NCBI RefSeq assembly: GCF_042666875.1
Contig: NZ_JBHTCX010000012.1
Location: 558,001-622,000 of the forward strand
Direction of reading: 5' to 3'
Source of the DNA: Brachybacterium sp042666875
GTDB taxonomy: Bacteria; Actinomycetota; Actinomycetes; Actinomycetales; Dermabacteraceae
DNA length: 64,000 nucleotides
Numbering within the stretch: position 1 is the stretch's first letter; the number at the start of each line of letters is the position of its first letter. The position numbers and the translations under genes were made by a program. This document shows, piece after piece, positions 1-8,532 of this stretch. Below the pieces are notes generated by a model, which had not been told where the DNA came from, did not search any database, and was given only the letters and a program-made list of their open reading frames with translations.

Positions 1-28
1 GGCGCCGCAGGAAGGCGAGTAGGGGCGC

Positions 29-451
29 TCACCCGTCGCCGTTCGAGGATGAGCCCTGCATCGCGGCGACCTCCGCCTCGGATCGCAGGATGCAGAACTC
101 ATTGCCCTCGGGGTCCGCGAGAACGACCCACCCGCTGCCCGGTCCGTACTTCCCGCGGTGGTCGGCGATCTCGACAGCTCCGATCCCGCGCAGGCGCTCG
201 AGCTCCGCGTCACGGGTCCCCTCCCGTGGACGCAGATCGAAGTGCATTCTGTTCTTGACGGTCTTGGACTCCGGCACCTCGAGGAACAGCACCGTGTGCC
301 CGGACTCGGGATCGCGGATCACGCACCCCTCGTCTCCGGGCTCACGGGGATCCTCGGGATCGTCCTCGTAGCCGAGGACCTGCTTCCAGAATCCGGAGAG
401 GGCATAGGCGTCGGCGCAGTCGACGGAGGTGTGCGAGACGAAGCTGCTCAT
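29..451 (-). CDS. VOC (glyoxalase/bleomycin-resistance) family protein
   Basis: A 140-residue protein of the vicinal oxygen chelate fold, built from two babbab modules. What shows this is the spacing of an N-terminal SHTSVDCADAYALSGFW segment, a central RMHFDLRP strand and a C-terminal GSGWVVLADPEGNEFCIL strand, which is the usual ending of small actinobacterial VOC proteins. The substrate cannot be read from the sequence; many such proteins are annotated as lyases, dioxygenases or drug-binding proteins without evidence. I start at the ATG at 451 because the upstream ATG at 475 adds eight residues before the conserved beginning. It is a single gene with no clear operon partner in the window. 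Confidence 0.8.
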   Translation of the reverse strand: MSSFVSHTSVDCADAYALSGFWKQVLGYEDDPEDPREPGDEGCVIRDPESGHTVLFLEVPESKTVKNRMHFDLRPREGTRDAELERLRGIGAVEIADHRGKYGPGSGWVVLADPEGNEFCILRSEAEVAAMQGSSSNGDG

Positions 452-612
452 CGCCACAGCGTAGGAAGCGGCCACGGGACGCTCAAGAGGTCGGCCGGCA
501 CGCGGCTCCTGCCGGCGAGCACCACGGCCCTGACCCCATCGGGCGTTCCCGCGGGGACGCGTTCGCGGAACGTCAGCGCGCGGGGGACGGAATGTCTCTA
601 CGATCGTGCCCC

Positions 613-1680
613 ATGATCACGGACACTGCAGTCTGGAACGACCACGCCCAGCTCGCGCAGAGCAGCCTCGACCGGCTCTTCGGCACTGATCGTCCCGGCC
701 ACCTTGAGAATGCTCATCCCGCCGGCAGCATCGGCGGGGACACCTTCAACTACTGGTGGCTGGCCCACGTCATGGACTGCCGTCTGGACGCGTACGAGCG
801 CACCGGGGACCACCGCTGGACCGAGGCGGCCCGAGAGGTGCGCGACGAGATCGTCGCCCGCAATGGGGGATCGCTGGTCAACGACTACTTCGACGACATG
901 CTGTGGTTCGCGCTCGCACTGGTGCGGTTGTTCGACGCCACCGGGAACCAGCAGGATCTGACCGACGCCGAGTTCCTCGTCGACCACGTGATCGAGCACG
1001 GCTGGAACGACACCCTCGGTGAGAGCCTGGCCTGGCGCAAGCAGCAGCTGGACTACAAGAACTCCCCCGCCAACGGCCCGCTGATCATCCTGGCGCTCCG
1101 GCTCGCCGCACGGATCCCCGCCCAGGATGCCCAGCTGGCCGCCTACGCCGGGACTGCCATGGACTGGTGGGAGCGCACCCTGGTGGCGGTGGACGGCTTC
1201 GTCGAGGACGGCATCAACCGTGCGGGCGACGGACGGATCGACGTGCAGTGGCGCTTCACCTACAACCAGGGCCTCTACCTCGGCGCCTGCGTGGAGTGGT
1301 TCCGCCGCACCGGCGAGGGCGACTACCTGGTGCGGGCCCGGCGCACGGCCCGTACGGCCATCGCTGAGCTCAGCGACGGCTCCGTGTTCCGCGCCGAGGG
1401 CAATGGCGGCGACGAGGGCCTGTTCAAGGGAATCTTCTACCGGTACCTGGGGCTGCTCATCGAGGCGCTGCCCGAGGCGGACGACGATCGGCGCGCCTTC
1501 GAGGACTTCGTGCGCCGCGGCACCGATGCGCTGGTCGCCTCGGCTCGGCGCGAGGACGAGCTGCTGCGAGCCGGCAACGACTGGACCCTGCGCGAGGACG
1601 GCCCCATCCACTACTCCACGCAGCTCAGTGCGATGAAGGCCCTCGAGCAGCGGTGGCGGATCGAGGCGCGCGCCGCCTAG
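613..1680 (+). CDS. Glycoside hydrolase family 76 protein, cytosolic
   Basis: A 355-residue alpha-helical (alpha/alpha)6 barrel protein of the GH76 family, whose known members are endo-alpha-1,6-mannanases. The catalytic aspartate pair is visible in NDYFDDMLWFAL (D94, D95). The family segments QWRFTYNQGLYLGA and GLFKGIFYRYL also match. There is no signal peptide, so it probably acts inside the cell on short mannan-derived oligosaccharides or storage glycans; the substrate is inference. I start at ATG 613: a -10-like TACGAT lies at 599-604, eight bases upstream, with no Shine-Dalgarno, suggesting a leaderless transcript. Its TAG stop shares the CTAG palindrome with the convergent GNAT gene. 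Confidence 0.85.
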   Translation: MITDTAVWNDHAQLAQSSLDRLFGTDRPGHLENAHPAGSIGGDTFNYWWLAHVMDCRLDAYERTGDHRWTEAAREVRDEIVARNGGSLVNDYFDDMLWFALALVRLFDATGNQQDLTDAEFLVDHVIEHGWNDTLGESLAWRKQQLDYKNSPANGPLIILALRLAARIPAQDAQLAAYAGTAMDWWERTLVAVDGFVEDGINRAGDGRIDVQWRFTYNQGLYLGACVEWFRRTGEGDYLVRARRTARTAIAELSDGSVFRAEGNGGDEGLFKGIFYRYLGLLIEALPEADDDRRAFEDFVRRGTDALVASARREDELLRAGNDWTLREDGPIHYSTQLSAMKALEQRWRIEARAA

Positions 1681-2153
1681 TTCCGCGGTCCGGGAAGATC
1701 GCGGGTCATGAACACGCTGTGGGGATCGGCGACATAGGCACCGAACGGCGGGCATTCGCGGAACCCGTGACGGGCATACAGCGCCCGGGCCGGGGCGAAG
1801 AACTCCGCCGAACCGGTCTCCAGCGAGATACGGGCCGCGCCCCATCGCCGGGCCTCGACCATCACGTGCTCCAGCAGTGCCGTCGCGATGCCTCGTCCGC
1901 GCAGGGCCGGGTCGGTACGCATGCTCTTGAGCTCCACATGGTCGGGCTCGAGTCGGGACAGCGCGACCGTCCCGGCCGGCGCCGACCCGACCTCGGCGAC
2001 CCACAGCCGCACCGTCGGCGCGGTCAGGGCAGAGAGATTAAGTGCGTGCCGGCTCTCGTCCGGGGCGGTGTCGGCCATGTCCTCGAGGTGCTGCTGGAGG
2101 AAGCGGACCAGACGCGGATCGGAGAGGTCCGCGTCCACGATCGTCGGCGTCAT
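1677..2153 (-). CDS. GNAT family N-acetyltransferase
   Basis: A 158-residue acetyl-CoA-dependent N-acetyltransferase. The acetyl-CoA pyrophosphate loop is the classical RGRGIATALLEH, preceded by VELKSMRTDPALRG and followed by ARRWGAARISLETGSAEFFAPARALYARHGF, the standard motif A/B order of GNAT enzymes. The acceptor substrate is unknown. The start codon overlaps the stop of the LysR gene by ATGA (2150-2153), so the two are translationally coupled and the acetyltransferase probably follows the regulator's expression. The stop at 1677 shares CTAG with the GH76 gene on the other strand. Confidence 0.85.
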   Translation of the reverse strand: MTPTIVDADLSDPRLVRFLQQHLEDMADTAPDESRHALNLSALTAPTVRLWVAEVGSAPAGTVALSRLEPDHVELKSMRTDPALRGRGIATALLEHVMVEARRWGAARISLETGSAEFFAPARALYARHGFRECPPFGAYVADPHSVFMTRDLPGPRN

Positions 2154-3088
2154 GAGTCCGCGCTCCCCGACTCAGCGCGACCTGCCCCCGCGCGCACCTC
2201 GCGGGATGCCACGGCGACGAGTTCCGCCGCCGGGCCGCTGAGCCGGCGCGGACCCGTCCACACCGCCGTCAACGGCCGCCGCAGGCTCTGTCCCCGCACC
2301 GGAACCCGCGCCAGCTGCCCCGCCTCGAGCTGCGAGCGGACGGCCAGCATGCTGATCACCGCCGGTCCAGCGCCCGAGGCCACCGCGATCCGCACGGCGG
2401 CATTGCTGCTGAGCTCCTGAACGGGTGGTGTGCCGGCGGCCGACGGGACCAGCTCCTCGAAGGCGTCCCGGGTGCCGGAGCCGCCTTCGCGCACGACGAG
2501 CGGGGTCGCGGCGAGCTCATCGAGCCCCAGCGGCTCATCCCTGCGGGCCCATGGGTGGTCGGGAGCGACCACGACGACGAGCTCGTCCTCCCGCAGGGCG
2601 AGGGCGTGGACCGAGCGGGGAACGTGCGGGGTCTCGATGAAGCCCAGCTGCAGCCGGCCGTCGCGGATCTCCTCGAGCACCTGGGCGGAATTGAGAACCT
2701 CCAGCTCCGCGCGGACGCGAGGGCTGGAGCGGCGCAGGTCGGTCAGCCAGGCCGGCATCAGGTTCTCCGCGATCGTCATGCTCGCCCCGACGTGGAGGTC
2801 GAGCGTGTTCTCGTCCCGGCTGTGGCGCAGCCAGGCGCTGAACGCCTCGGCCGACTCCAGGAGGTCGCGAGCGTGAGCGGCATAGAGCAGCCCGGCGGAG
2901 GTCGGGCGGGAGCCGCGGGGATTCCGGTCCAGCAGCGCTGTGCCGGCCTGTCTCTCCAGGGTCACGATGGTCCGGCTCGCATTGGGCTGGTACATGCCCA
3001 GCTTCCGGGCGCCCGCGCCGAGCCCGCCCTCGTCGACGACGGCGATGAACAGAGCCAGGGCCTGCAGGTTGGGCAGAGGCTCGGACAT
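2150..3088 (-). CDS. LysR family transcriptional regulator
   Basis: A 312-residue LysR-type regulator: N-terminal winged HTH at about residues 6-65 (FIAVVDEGGLGAGARKLGMYQPNASRT as a divergent version of the LTTR helix-turn-helix), then a periplasmic-binding-protein-like effector domain. It is divergent from the YeiH-type exporter at 3159, the common arrangement in which a LysR protein (for example YeiE in enterobacteria) controls the exporter. The start at 3088 is chosen because translation upstream of it loses all LysR similarity. A perfect 6-bp inverted repeat, CATATC-5-GATATG, overlaps the start codon and may be an autoregulatory site. The gene is coupled to the downstream GNAT gene by an ATGA overlap. 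Confidence 0.88.
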   Translation of the reverse strand: MSEPLPNLQALALFIAVVDEGGLGAGARKLGMYQPNASRTIVTLERQAGTALLDRNPRGSRPTSAGLLYAAHARDLLESAEAFSAWLRHSRDENTLDLHVGASMTIAENLMPAWLTDLRRSSPRVRAELEVLNSAQVLEEIRDGRLQLGFIETPHVPRSVHALALREDELVVVVAPDHPWARRDEPLGLDELAATPLVVREGGSGTRDAFEELVPSAAGTPPVQELSSNAAVRIAVASGAGPAVISMLAVRSQLEAGQLARVPVRGQSLRRPLTAVWTGPRRLSGPAAELVAVASREVRAGAGRAESGSADS

Positions 3089-3102
3089 ATCTCCATGATA
3101 TG
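3086..3102. promoter_or_regulatory. Candidate LysR operator
   Basis: CATATC-TCCAT-GATATG is a perfect inverted repeat with 6-bp arms and a 5-bp spacer. It contains a T-N11-A LysR box and lies across the start codon of the LysR gene, inside the 70-bp gap to the divergent exporter. The position suits autorepression plus control of the neighbour; this is inference. Confidence 0.5.
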
Positions 3103-3158
3103 CCCTGCTGGTCATGCGCCCTCTACCGAGCGTGCCGGCACCGTGGAAGAGTCCTGGC

Positions 3159-4256
3159 ATGTCCGCGCCTGCCCTCACCGTTGCCGCGGTGCCTCGCGGG
3201 CTGATGCCGGGGGTGGCGCTGTGCCTGCTCGTCGCGGTCGCCGCCGCGGTGGCGGCCGCTTCTCTGCCCGGCGTGAGCGCCCTGATCCTGGCGATCCTCG
3301 CCGGGATCGTCGTCGCCAATACGACGAACCTGCCCGCCAGCGTCAAGCCGGGTCTGGACTTCTCCGCGAAGGTGCTGCTCCGGGCGGGGATCGTGCTGCT
3401 CGGCCTGCAGCTCGTGCTCGGGGACATCCTCGCCCTGGGCGCCCCGATGCTGCTCGTGGTGATGTCCGTCGTGGGCGGCGGCATGCTCGGGACGCTGGCA
3501 CTGGGACGGCTGCTGAAGGTCGAGCCGTGTCTGACTCTCCTGATCGCCTGCGGTTTCTCGATCTGCGGGGCCGCCGCGGTCGCTGCCGCGGCGGGTGTCA
3601 CCGATCCGGAGGACGAGCACGAGGAACGCACGGTCACCGCGATCGCCCTGGTGGTGCTGTTCGGCACGCTGATGATCGGCCTGGTCCCTGCGGCCTCGGC
3701 GGTGCTGGGGCTCGGGCCCATGACCTCCGGCCTGTGGGCCGGCGGCTCGATCCATGAGATCGCTCAGGTGGTGGCGGCCGGCGGAGTGCTCGGCGGAGGC
3801 GCGCTCGCGGTCGCCGTCGTGGTCAAGCTGGCCCGCGTCCTGATGCTCGCACCGGTGATGGCGGTGCTCGGTATGCGGCAGCGGCGGCGCGTCGGCGCGG
3901 CCGCCCGAGCGACCGCCGGGCTCGATGCACGCGACGCCGCGGATCCCGGAGGCGGCCCCGCAGCCGGCCCCGGAGGTGTCCCGCCCACTGCGAAGCGCCC
4001 GCCGCTGGTGCCGGTGTTCGTGCTCGGATTCCTGGCGATGGTGCTGCTGGGCTCGTTCGTGCCCCTTCCGGTGGTCGTTCTCGAGGCAGGGTCCGTGCTG
4101 CAGACGATCCTGCTGGCCGCGGCGATGTTCGCCCTCGGGTGCGGGGTGTCGGTGCGTCGGCTCGTCCGGGTCGGCCTGCGCCCGTTCGCACTGGCGGCGC
4201 TGTCCACCCTCGTCGTCGCGTCGATCGCGCTGGCCGGAGTCCTGATCGTGGCCTGA
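3159..4256 (+). CDS. YeiH/UPF0324 family putative sulfate exporter
   Basis: A 365-residue integral membrane protein of the YeiH (PSE, UPF0324) family with about ten hydrophobic segments. Family features visible are the GLDFSAKVLLRAGIVLLGL stretch, ICGAAAVAAAAGV and the SIHEIAQVVAAG motif. The central cytoplasmic loop (about residues 245-285) is rich in Ala, Gly and Pro, and is longer and less ordered than usual. Homologues are proposed to export sulfate or related anions, but direct biochemistry is thin. I use ATG 3159 because upstream residues are not conserved in character. The divergent LysR gene is the likely regulator. Confidence 0.85.
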   Translation: MSAPALTVAAVPRGLMPGVALCLLVAVAAAVAAASLPGVSALILAILAGIVVANTTNLPASVKPGLDFSAKVLLRAGIVLLGLQLVLGDILALGAPMLLVVMSVVGGGMLGTLALGRLLKVEPCLTLLIACGFSICGAAAVAAAAGVTDPEDEHEERTVTAIALVVLFGTLMIGLVPAASAVLGLGPMTSGLWAGGSIHEIAQVVAAGGVLGGGALAVAVVVKLARVLMLAPVMAVLGMRQRRRVGAAARATAGLDARDAADPGGGPAAGPGGVPPTAKRPPLVPVFVLGFLAMVLLGSFVPLPVVVLEAGSVLQTILLAAAMFALGCGVSVRRLVRVGLRPFALAALSTLVVASIALAGVLIVA

Positions 4257-4298
4257 CCTCCGGAACCGGCCTGCCAGCAAGGGCCGCATCTGCGCCCC

Positions 4299-4304
4299 TA
4301 TACT
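4299..4304 (+). promoter_or_regulatory. -10 element of the mod operon
   Basis: TATACT lies seven bases before the ATG of the HTH-TOBE gene, with no Shine-Dalgarno between. This predicts that transcription starts at or next to the start codon and that the first gene of the six-gene operon is translated from a leaderless mRNA. Confidence 0.6.
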
Positions 4305-4311
4305 GGCGTTC

Positions 4312-4722
4312 ATGACGCAGATGCGGGTTCGAGAGGCTGCCATGTTCCTGGGAGTCAGCGAGGACACCGTCCGGCGCCGGATCGAGCGGGGCACCCTCAC
4401 CGCGACCACGGACGCTGCCGGGCGCAAGGTGCTCGAGGGCGTGGACGTCGCTCGCCTGGCGCGCGAGCTCGCGGTCGGTCCCGAGATGGACGACGGCGTG
4501 CGCTCCTCGGCGCGCAACCGATTCGTCGGCCTCGTGACCGACGTCGTCATGGACACCGTCATGGCACAGGTCGAACTGCAGTGCGGCCCCTTCCGCGTGG
4601 TCTCGCTGATGAGCAGCGAGGCCGCCCGTGATCTCGGGCTGGAACCGGGAAAGGTCGCCACCGCGTCGGTGAAGGCCACGCAGGTGATCATCGAGACGAC
4701 CGACGCGGGCACGTCGGCATGA
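4312..4722 (+). CDS. HTH-TOBE molybdate-responsive regulator/binding protein
   Basis: A 136-residue two-domain protein. Residues 1-50 form a MerR/excisionase-like HTH (MRVREAAMFLGVSEDTVRRRIERG); residues 65-132 form one TOBE (mop) domain with the typical SARNRFVGLVTDVVMDTVMAQVEL start. TOBE domains bind molybdate or tungstate, so this protein probably senses oxyanion and controls, or stores metal for, the modABC genes that follow. It functionally resembles ModE but has a different HTH. Its stop overlaps the modA start by ATGA. It is the first gene of the operon and appears to be leaderless. Confidence 0.85.
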   Translation: MTQMRVREAAMFLGVSEDTVRRRIERGTLTATTDAAGRKVLEGVDVARLARELAVGPEMDDGVRSSARNRFVGLVTDVVMDTVMAQVELQCGPFRVVSLMSSEAARDLGLEPGKVATASVKATQVIIETTDAGTSA

Positions 4723-5483
4723 TCTCGCCCGCGATCAGTGCTCCGGCGTGGCGAGGTCTGCTCGCCGCCATCGCCGGCCTGGCTCTGGGCCTCGGTGCGA
4801 CGGGCTGCGCGAGCTCCGAGGACCCCACCACCCTCACCGTGTATGCGGCCGCCTCGCTCCAGGAGCCGTTCGAGGAGCTCGCAGCACAGTTCGAAGCCGC
4901 CCATGAGGACGTCGACGTCGCGCTCAGCGTCGCCGGATCCTCCACGCTGGCCGCCCAGATCCGCGAAGGCGCCCCTGCCGACGTGTTCGCCTCGGCCGAC
5001 ACCGCGAACATGGACAAGCTCGAGGACGCCGAACCCACCGATTTCGCGACGAACACGCTGATGATCGCCGTCCCGCCCGGCAATCCCGCGGGGATCACGG
5101 ACCTCTCCTCACTCACCGGCGACGGGGTGCGCCTGGTCGTGTGCGCGCCGGAAGTACCCTGCGGCGCCGCGGCCGAGAAGGTCCAGGACGCGGCGGGTCT
5201 GGACTTCTCCCCGGTCAGCGAGGAGCAGAGCGTCACCGACGTGCTGGGCAAGGTCACCAGCGGCGAGGCCGGCGCCGGCCTGGTCTATGTCACCGACGTG
5301 CAGAAGGCAGGAGACGCCGTGGAGGGGATCACCTTCCCCGAGGCGGCGAGCGCGGTGAACACATATCCGATCACGGCTGTCCCCGGTACGGCCCATCCCG
5401 ATCTCGGCGAGGAGTTCATCGATCTGGTGCTCGGCGAGGACGGCCGGACGGTCCTGAGCAGCTATGGCTTCGCCGGTGCGTGA
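4719..5483 (+). CDS. modA: Molybdate ABC transporter substrate-binding lipoprotein
   Basis: A 254-residue ModA. The N-terminus is a lipoprotein signal with lipobox LGATGC (Cys30), so the mature protein is tethered to the outer face of the membrane. The mature chain begins LTVYAAASLQEPFEELA, the typical ModA opening with the oxyanion-binding AAASL, followed by AGSSTLAAQIREGAPADVFASAD and the hinge strands of a type II binding protein. It captures molybdate (possibly tungstate) for ModBC. The start overlaps the preceding regulator by ATGA; modB begins six bases after the stop. Confidence 0.92.
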   Translation: MISPAISAPAWRGLLAAIAGLALGLGATGCASSEDPTTLTVYAAASLQEPFEELAAQFEAAHEDVDVALSVAGSSTLAAQIREGAPADVFASADTANMDKLEDAEPTDFATNTLMIAVPPGNPAGITDLSSLTGDGVRLVVCAPEVPCGAAAEKVQDAAGLDFSPVSEEQSVTDVLGKVTSGEAGAGLVYVTDVQKAGDAVEGITFPEAASAVNTYPITAVPGTAHPDLGEEFIDLVLGEDGRTVLSSYGFAGA

Positions 5484-5489
5484 GCTGCG

Positions 5490-6323
5490 ATGTCCTCACG
5501 CCCTGCGCCCTCACGCCCTAGGACCGGCACGGTCTCGGCCACGCCCGCTCCCGGCTCCGCACTGCCCCGTTGGGTGCTGGTCCCTGCTCTGATCGGTGCC
5601 CTGTTCGTGCTGCTGCCCCTGGTCGCGATGTCGACCCGGGTCGAGTGGTCCAGCTTCTGGGCGCTGATCACCAGCGAGTCCTCCCTGGCTGCGCTGCGCC
5701 TCAGCCTGCAGACCGCGGCCACCAGCGCCGCCGCGTGCGTGGTGCTCGGGGTGCCGATGGCTCTGCTTCTCGCCCGTGCCCGTGCTCCCGGCATCTCGCT
5801 GCTGCGCTCCCTCGTGCTGATCCCCCTGGTCCTGCCGCCGGTGGTCAGCGGCATCGCCCTGCTGTACACCGTCGGTCGCCAGGGACTGATCGGGCGGCAC
5901 CTCGAGGTCCTGGGCATCCAGGTCGCCTTCTCCACCGCCGCCGTGGTGCTCGCGCAGACCTTCGTCGCGCTGCCCTTCCTCGTCATCAGCCTCGAGGGGG
6001 CGCTGCGCACCGCAGGTACGCGGTACGAGGCGGCCGCCGCCTCGCTCGGCGCCCGGCCCAGCAGAGTGCTGCTGCGGGTGACGCTGCCGCTGATGCTGCC
6101 GAGCCTGGCCTCGGGCACGGTGCTGTCCTTCGCGCGGGCGCTCGGCGAGTTCGGCGCCACGATCACCGTCGCCGGCAGCCTGCAGGGCACCACGCGCACG
6201 CTGCCGCTGGAGATCTACCTCCAGCGCGAGAGCGATCCGGATGCCGCTGTGGCGCTGTCCTTCGTGCTGATGATCGTCGCCGTGATGGTCATCGCCATCG
6301 CCCGGCGGCGGGCCGCCGCATGA
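5490..6323 (+). CDS. modB: Molybdate ABC transporter permease
   Basis: A 277-residue BPD-type permease with about six membrane segments. The cytoplasmic EAA loop, which docks onto the ATPase, is visible as YEAAAASLGARPSRVLLRVTLP, and the segment SFARALGEFGATITVAG is characteristic of ModB/CysT-type permeases. The N-terminal 25 residues are a Pro/Arg-rich cytosolic extension. It forms the membrane channel of the molybdate importer with ModC. Its stop overlaps the modC start by ATGA. Confidence 0.92.
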   Translation: MSSRPAPSRPRTGTVSATPAPGSALPRWVLVPALIGALFVLLPLVAMSTRVEWSSFWALITSESSLAALRLSLQTAATSAAACVVLGVPMALLLARARAPGISLLRSLVLIPLVLPPVVSGIALLYTVGRQGLIGRHLEVLGIQVAFSTAAVVLAQTFVALPFLVISLEGALRTAGTRYEAAAASLGARPSRVLLRVTLPLMLPSLASGTVLSFARALGEFGATITVAGSLQGTTRTLPLEIYLQRESDPDAAVALSFVLMIVAVMVIAIARRRAAA

Positions 6324-7390
6324 GTCTGTCGGTACGGGTGACCATGCCCGAGCGCGGGCTCGATCTCGCCCTGGAGCTGCCGGCCGGGGAGACCTCCGCG
6401 CTGGTCGGTCCCAACGGTGCCGGCAAGTCCAGTGTGCTGGGCGTGATCGCCGGGACGCTGCGACCCCGCACCGGACGGGTCGAGCTCGACGGCCGCGTGC
6501 TCGCCGATGTGACCGACGGGCGCGCACGCGCCTGGGTGCCTCCGCACTCCCGCCACGTCACGACCCTCACGCAGGATCCGGTCCTGTTCCCGCATCTCAC
6601 CGTGGCCGGGAACATCCTGTTCGCCCTCCGCAGCCTCGGTGTGCCCCGCGCGGCAGCGCGGGCCGAGACTCGGCGTCGGCTGGAGGACGTGGGTCTTCAG
6701 GAGCTCGCGCAGCGGCGGCCCCACCAGCTCTCCGGCGGGCAGGCGCAGCGCGCGGCGATCGCCCGGGCGCTGGCCGCGCGGCCGCGTCTGCTGCTGCTGG
6801 ACGAGCCGCTCTCCGCCCTCGACGTGGATGTCTCCCCCGGCCTGCGCGAACTGCTGCGCAGATTTCTCGCCGATCGCAGCGCGCTCGTGGTCAGCCATGA
6901 CGCGCTCGACGCGATGACTCTGGCCGATACCACCGCCGTCATCGTGGACGGCCATGTCCGCGAGCAGGGGCCGACGATGGAGGTCCTCACGCTGCCGCGC
7001 AGCGCCTTCGCGGCCCGCTTCGCCGGGCTCAATCTGCTGCACGGCACCTGGGACGGCACGGCCGTGGCACTGCCGGGGCACGACAGGCTCGCCGGCGGTC
7101 TGCGCGGTGGGGCGAGGCCGGGCGACGCGGTCCACGCCGTCTTCCGCCCCAGTGCGGTCGAGCTCGGCTCGGCCCCCGCGAGCGCGGGCGCGGCGGCCAT
7201 GGCCGAACGCTCGGTCGTCGCCCTCGAACCGCACGGCGATCTCGTGCGAGTGCGCACCGAGGACCTCGCCGCGGACCTGTCACCGCAGGTCGTGGCCGAA
7301 TCGGCAATCCGCCCGGGCAGTCGGGTCCACCCGCGGGTCGCGCCCGAGGATGTGACCATCTACCCCGCGCGGCGCACAATGGGGCCGTGA
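6320..7390 (+). CDS. modC: Molybdate ABC transporter ATP-binding protein
   Basis: A 356-residue ATPase. Walker A is GPNGAGKSS, the signature is LSGGQAQRAAIARAL, Walker B is LLLLDEPLSALD, and the H-loop is VVSHD. After about residue 240 follows a C-terminal TOBE/mop domain (FRPSAVELG onwards) as in ModC, which allows feedback by bound oxyanion. It energises uptake through ModB. The start at 6320 is fixed by the ATGA overlap with modB; upstream translation in this frame is a shadow of modB. Its TGA overlaps the GTG of the next gene. Confidence 0.92.
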   Translation: MSLSVRVTMPERGLDLALELPAGETSALVGPNGAGKSSVLGVIAGTLRPRTGRVELDGRVLADVTDGRARAWVPPHSRHVTTLTQDPVLFPHLTVAGNILFALRSLGVPRAAARAETRRRLEDVGLQELAQRRPHQLSGGQAQRAAIARALAARPRLLLLDEPLSALDVDVSPGLRELLRRFLADRSALVVSHDALDAMTLADTTAVIVDGHVREQGPTMEVLTLPRSAFAARFAGLNLLHGTWDGTAVALPGHDRLAGGLRGGARPGDAVHAVFRPSAVELGSAPASAGAAAMAERSVVALEPHGDLVRVRTEDLAADLSPQVVAESAIRPGSRVHPRVAPEDVTIYPARRTMGP

Positions 7391-8532
7391 GCGACGAGAA
7401 CACGACGGCGACGGGCACCACGGGAACCGGCTCCGGACAGCGCCCCGGCAGCTCGCCGGGTCGGGACGACGCACAGGAGCGGGACGACGCACAGGGTCGG
7501 ACTGACCGGAGCACCGGCAACGGTGGCGGGATCGAAGCCGCCGGCGACGGCAGCCCGGCCGAGCCGTCCGGTGGCGGCGGCGAGAGCGGCCTGACCGTTC
7601 TGATCGCGTTCTGCGCGAACTTCCTCATCGCGATCGCCAAGACGGTGGTCTCGATCCTCACCGGCTCCGCCTCGATGCTCGCCGAGGCGGCGCACTCGTG
7701 GGCGGACACCGGCAACCAGGTGTTCCTCATGATCGGCGAGCGCCGCTCCCGCCGCGCCCCCGACCGCTCGCATCCGCTGGGCTACGGCCGCGCCGGATAC
7801 GTGTGGTCGATGTTCGCGGCGATCGGGCTGTTCGCGGTCGGTGCCGGCGTGTCCGTATGGCACGGCATCCAGGAGCTCGGCGCCCCGAGCGAGGAGGCCA
7901 CGTACACGTGGGCCTACGTCGTGCTCGCGGTCTCGTTCGTCTTCGAGGGGGTCTCGTTCCTCCAGGCGACGCGCCAGGCCGTCCGCGGGGCCAGGGAGCG
8001 CGGCATCAAGCCGCTGCGCTACATCCGCACCACCTCGGACCCGATGCTGCGAGCCGTGTTCTCGGAGGACTCGTGCGCGCTGCTGGGGCTGGTGATCGCC
8101 GCTGCGGGCATCGCCCTGCACCAGATCACCGGGCAGGCGGTGTGGGATGCGATCGGGTCGATCCTGGTGGGCCTGCTGCTGGGCGTCGTGGCGGTCCTGC
8201 TGATCATGCGCAACAGCGACTTCCTCTCCGGCGAGGGCGGCTCACCGCTGGCCCGCCACGAGGTGCTCGACCATCTCGTCCACCACCGCGACATCCAGTC
8301 CGTCAGCTTCCTGCACACCGAGTGGGTGGGGGCGAACAAGCTCTTCGTCGTCGCCTCGGTCGACGTCGTCGGCGACGTGCGCGAATCGGAGCTGCAGCGA
8401 CGGATCCAGGCGATCGAGGAAGAGCTGGAGAGTCATCCGGTGGTGATGCGGGCCGTGCTCACCCTCACCCGGCCCGGTGACACGCAGCGGCTGGCCCCCG
8501 AACCTCTGCCGGACTGGTACACGGCGCGGTGA
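7387..8532 (+). CDS. Cation diffusion facilitator family transporter
   Basis: A 381-residue CDF transporter starting at a GTG that overlaps the modC stop (GTGA). The first 70 residues are a Gly/Asp/Ser-rich disordered tail. Six membrane segments follow. The metal-site HSWADTGNQ (HxxxD) in TM2 and the EDSCALLG acidic site in TM5 are visible. The RRSRRAPDRSHPLGYGR loop and the overall pattern resemble the SLC30A9/ZnT9-like branch, which handles Zn2+ or other divalent cations in exchange for protons. A cytoplasmic C-terminal domain follows. Its translational coupling to modABC is unusual. Confidence 0.88.
   Translation: MSDENTTATGTTGTGSGQRPGSSPGRDDAQERDDAQGRTDRSTGNGGGIEAAGDGSPAEPSGGGGESGLTVLIAFCANFLIAIAKTVVSILTGSASMLAEAAHSWADTGNQVFLMIGERRSRRAPDRSHPLGYGRAGYVWSMFAAIGLFAVGAGVSVWHGIQELGAPSEEATYTWAYVVLAVSFVFEGVSFLQATRQAVRGARERGIKPLRYIRTTSDPMLRAVFSEDSCALLGLVIAAAGIALHQITGQAVWDAIGSILVGLLLGVVAVLLIMRNSDFLSGEGGSPLARHEVLDHLVHHRDIQSVSFLHTEWVGANKLFVVASVDVVGDVRESELQRRIQAIEEELESHPVVMRAVLTLTRPGDTQRLAPEPLPDWYTAR

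Noticed and set aside
598..2004. A 468-codon minus-strand frame over GH76 and GNAT
   Set aside because: It lacks any recognisable domain and overlaps two well-supported genes.
4312..4722. Phage excisionase
   Set aside because: The HTH resembles excisionase/MerR, but the C-terminal TOBE domain and the coupled modA gene show a molybdate protein.
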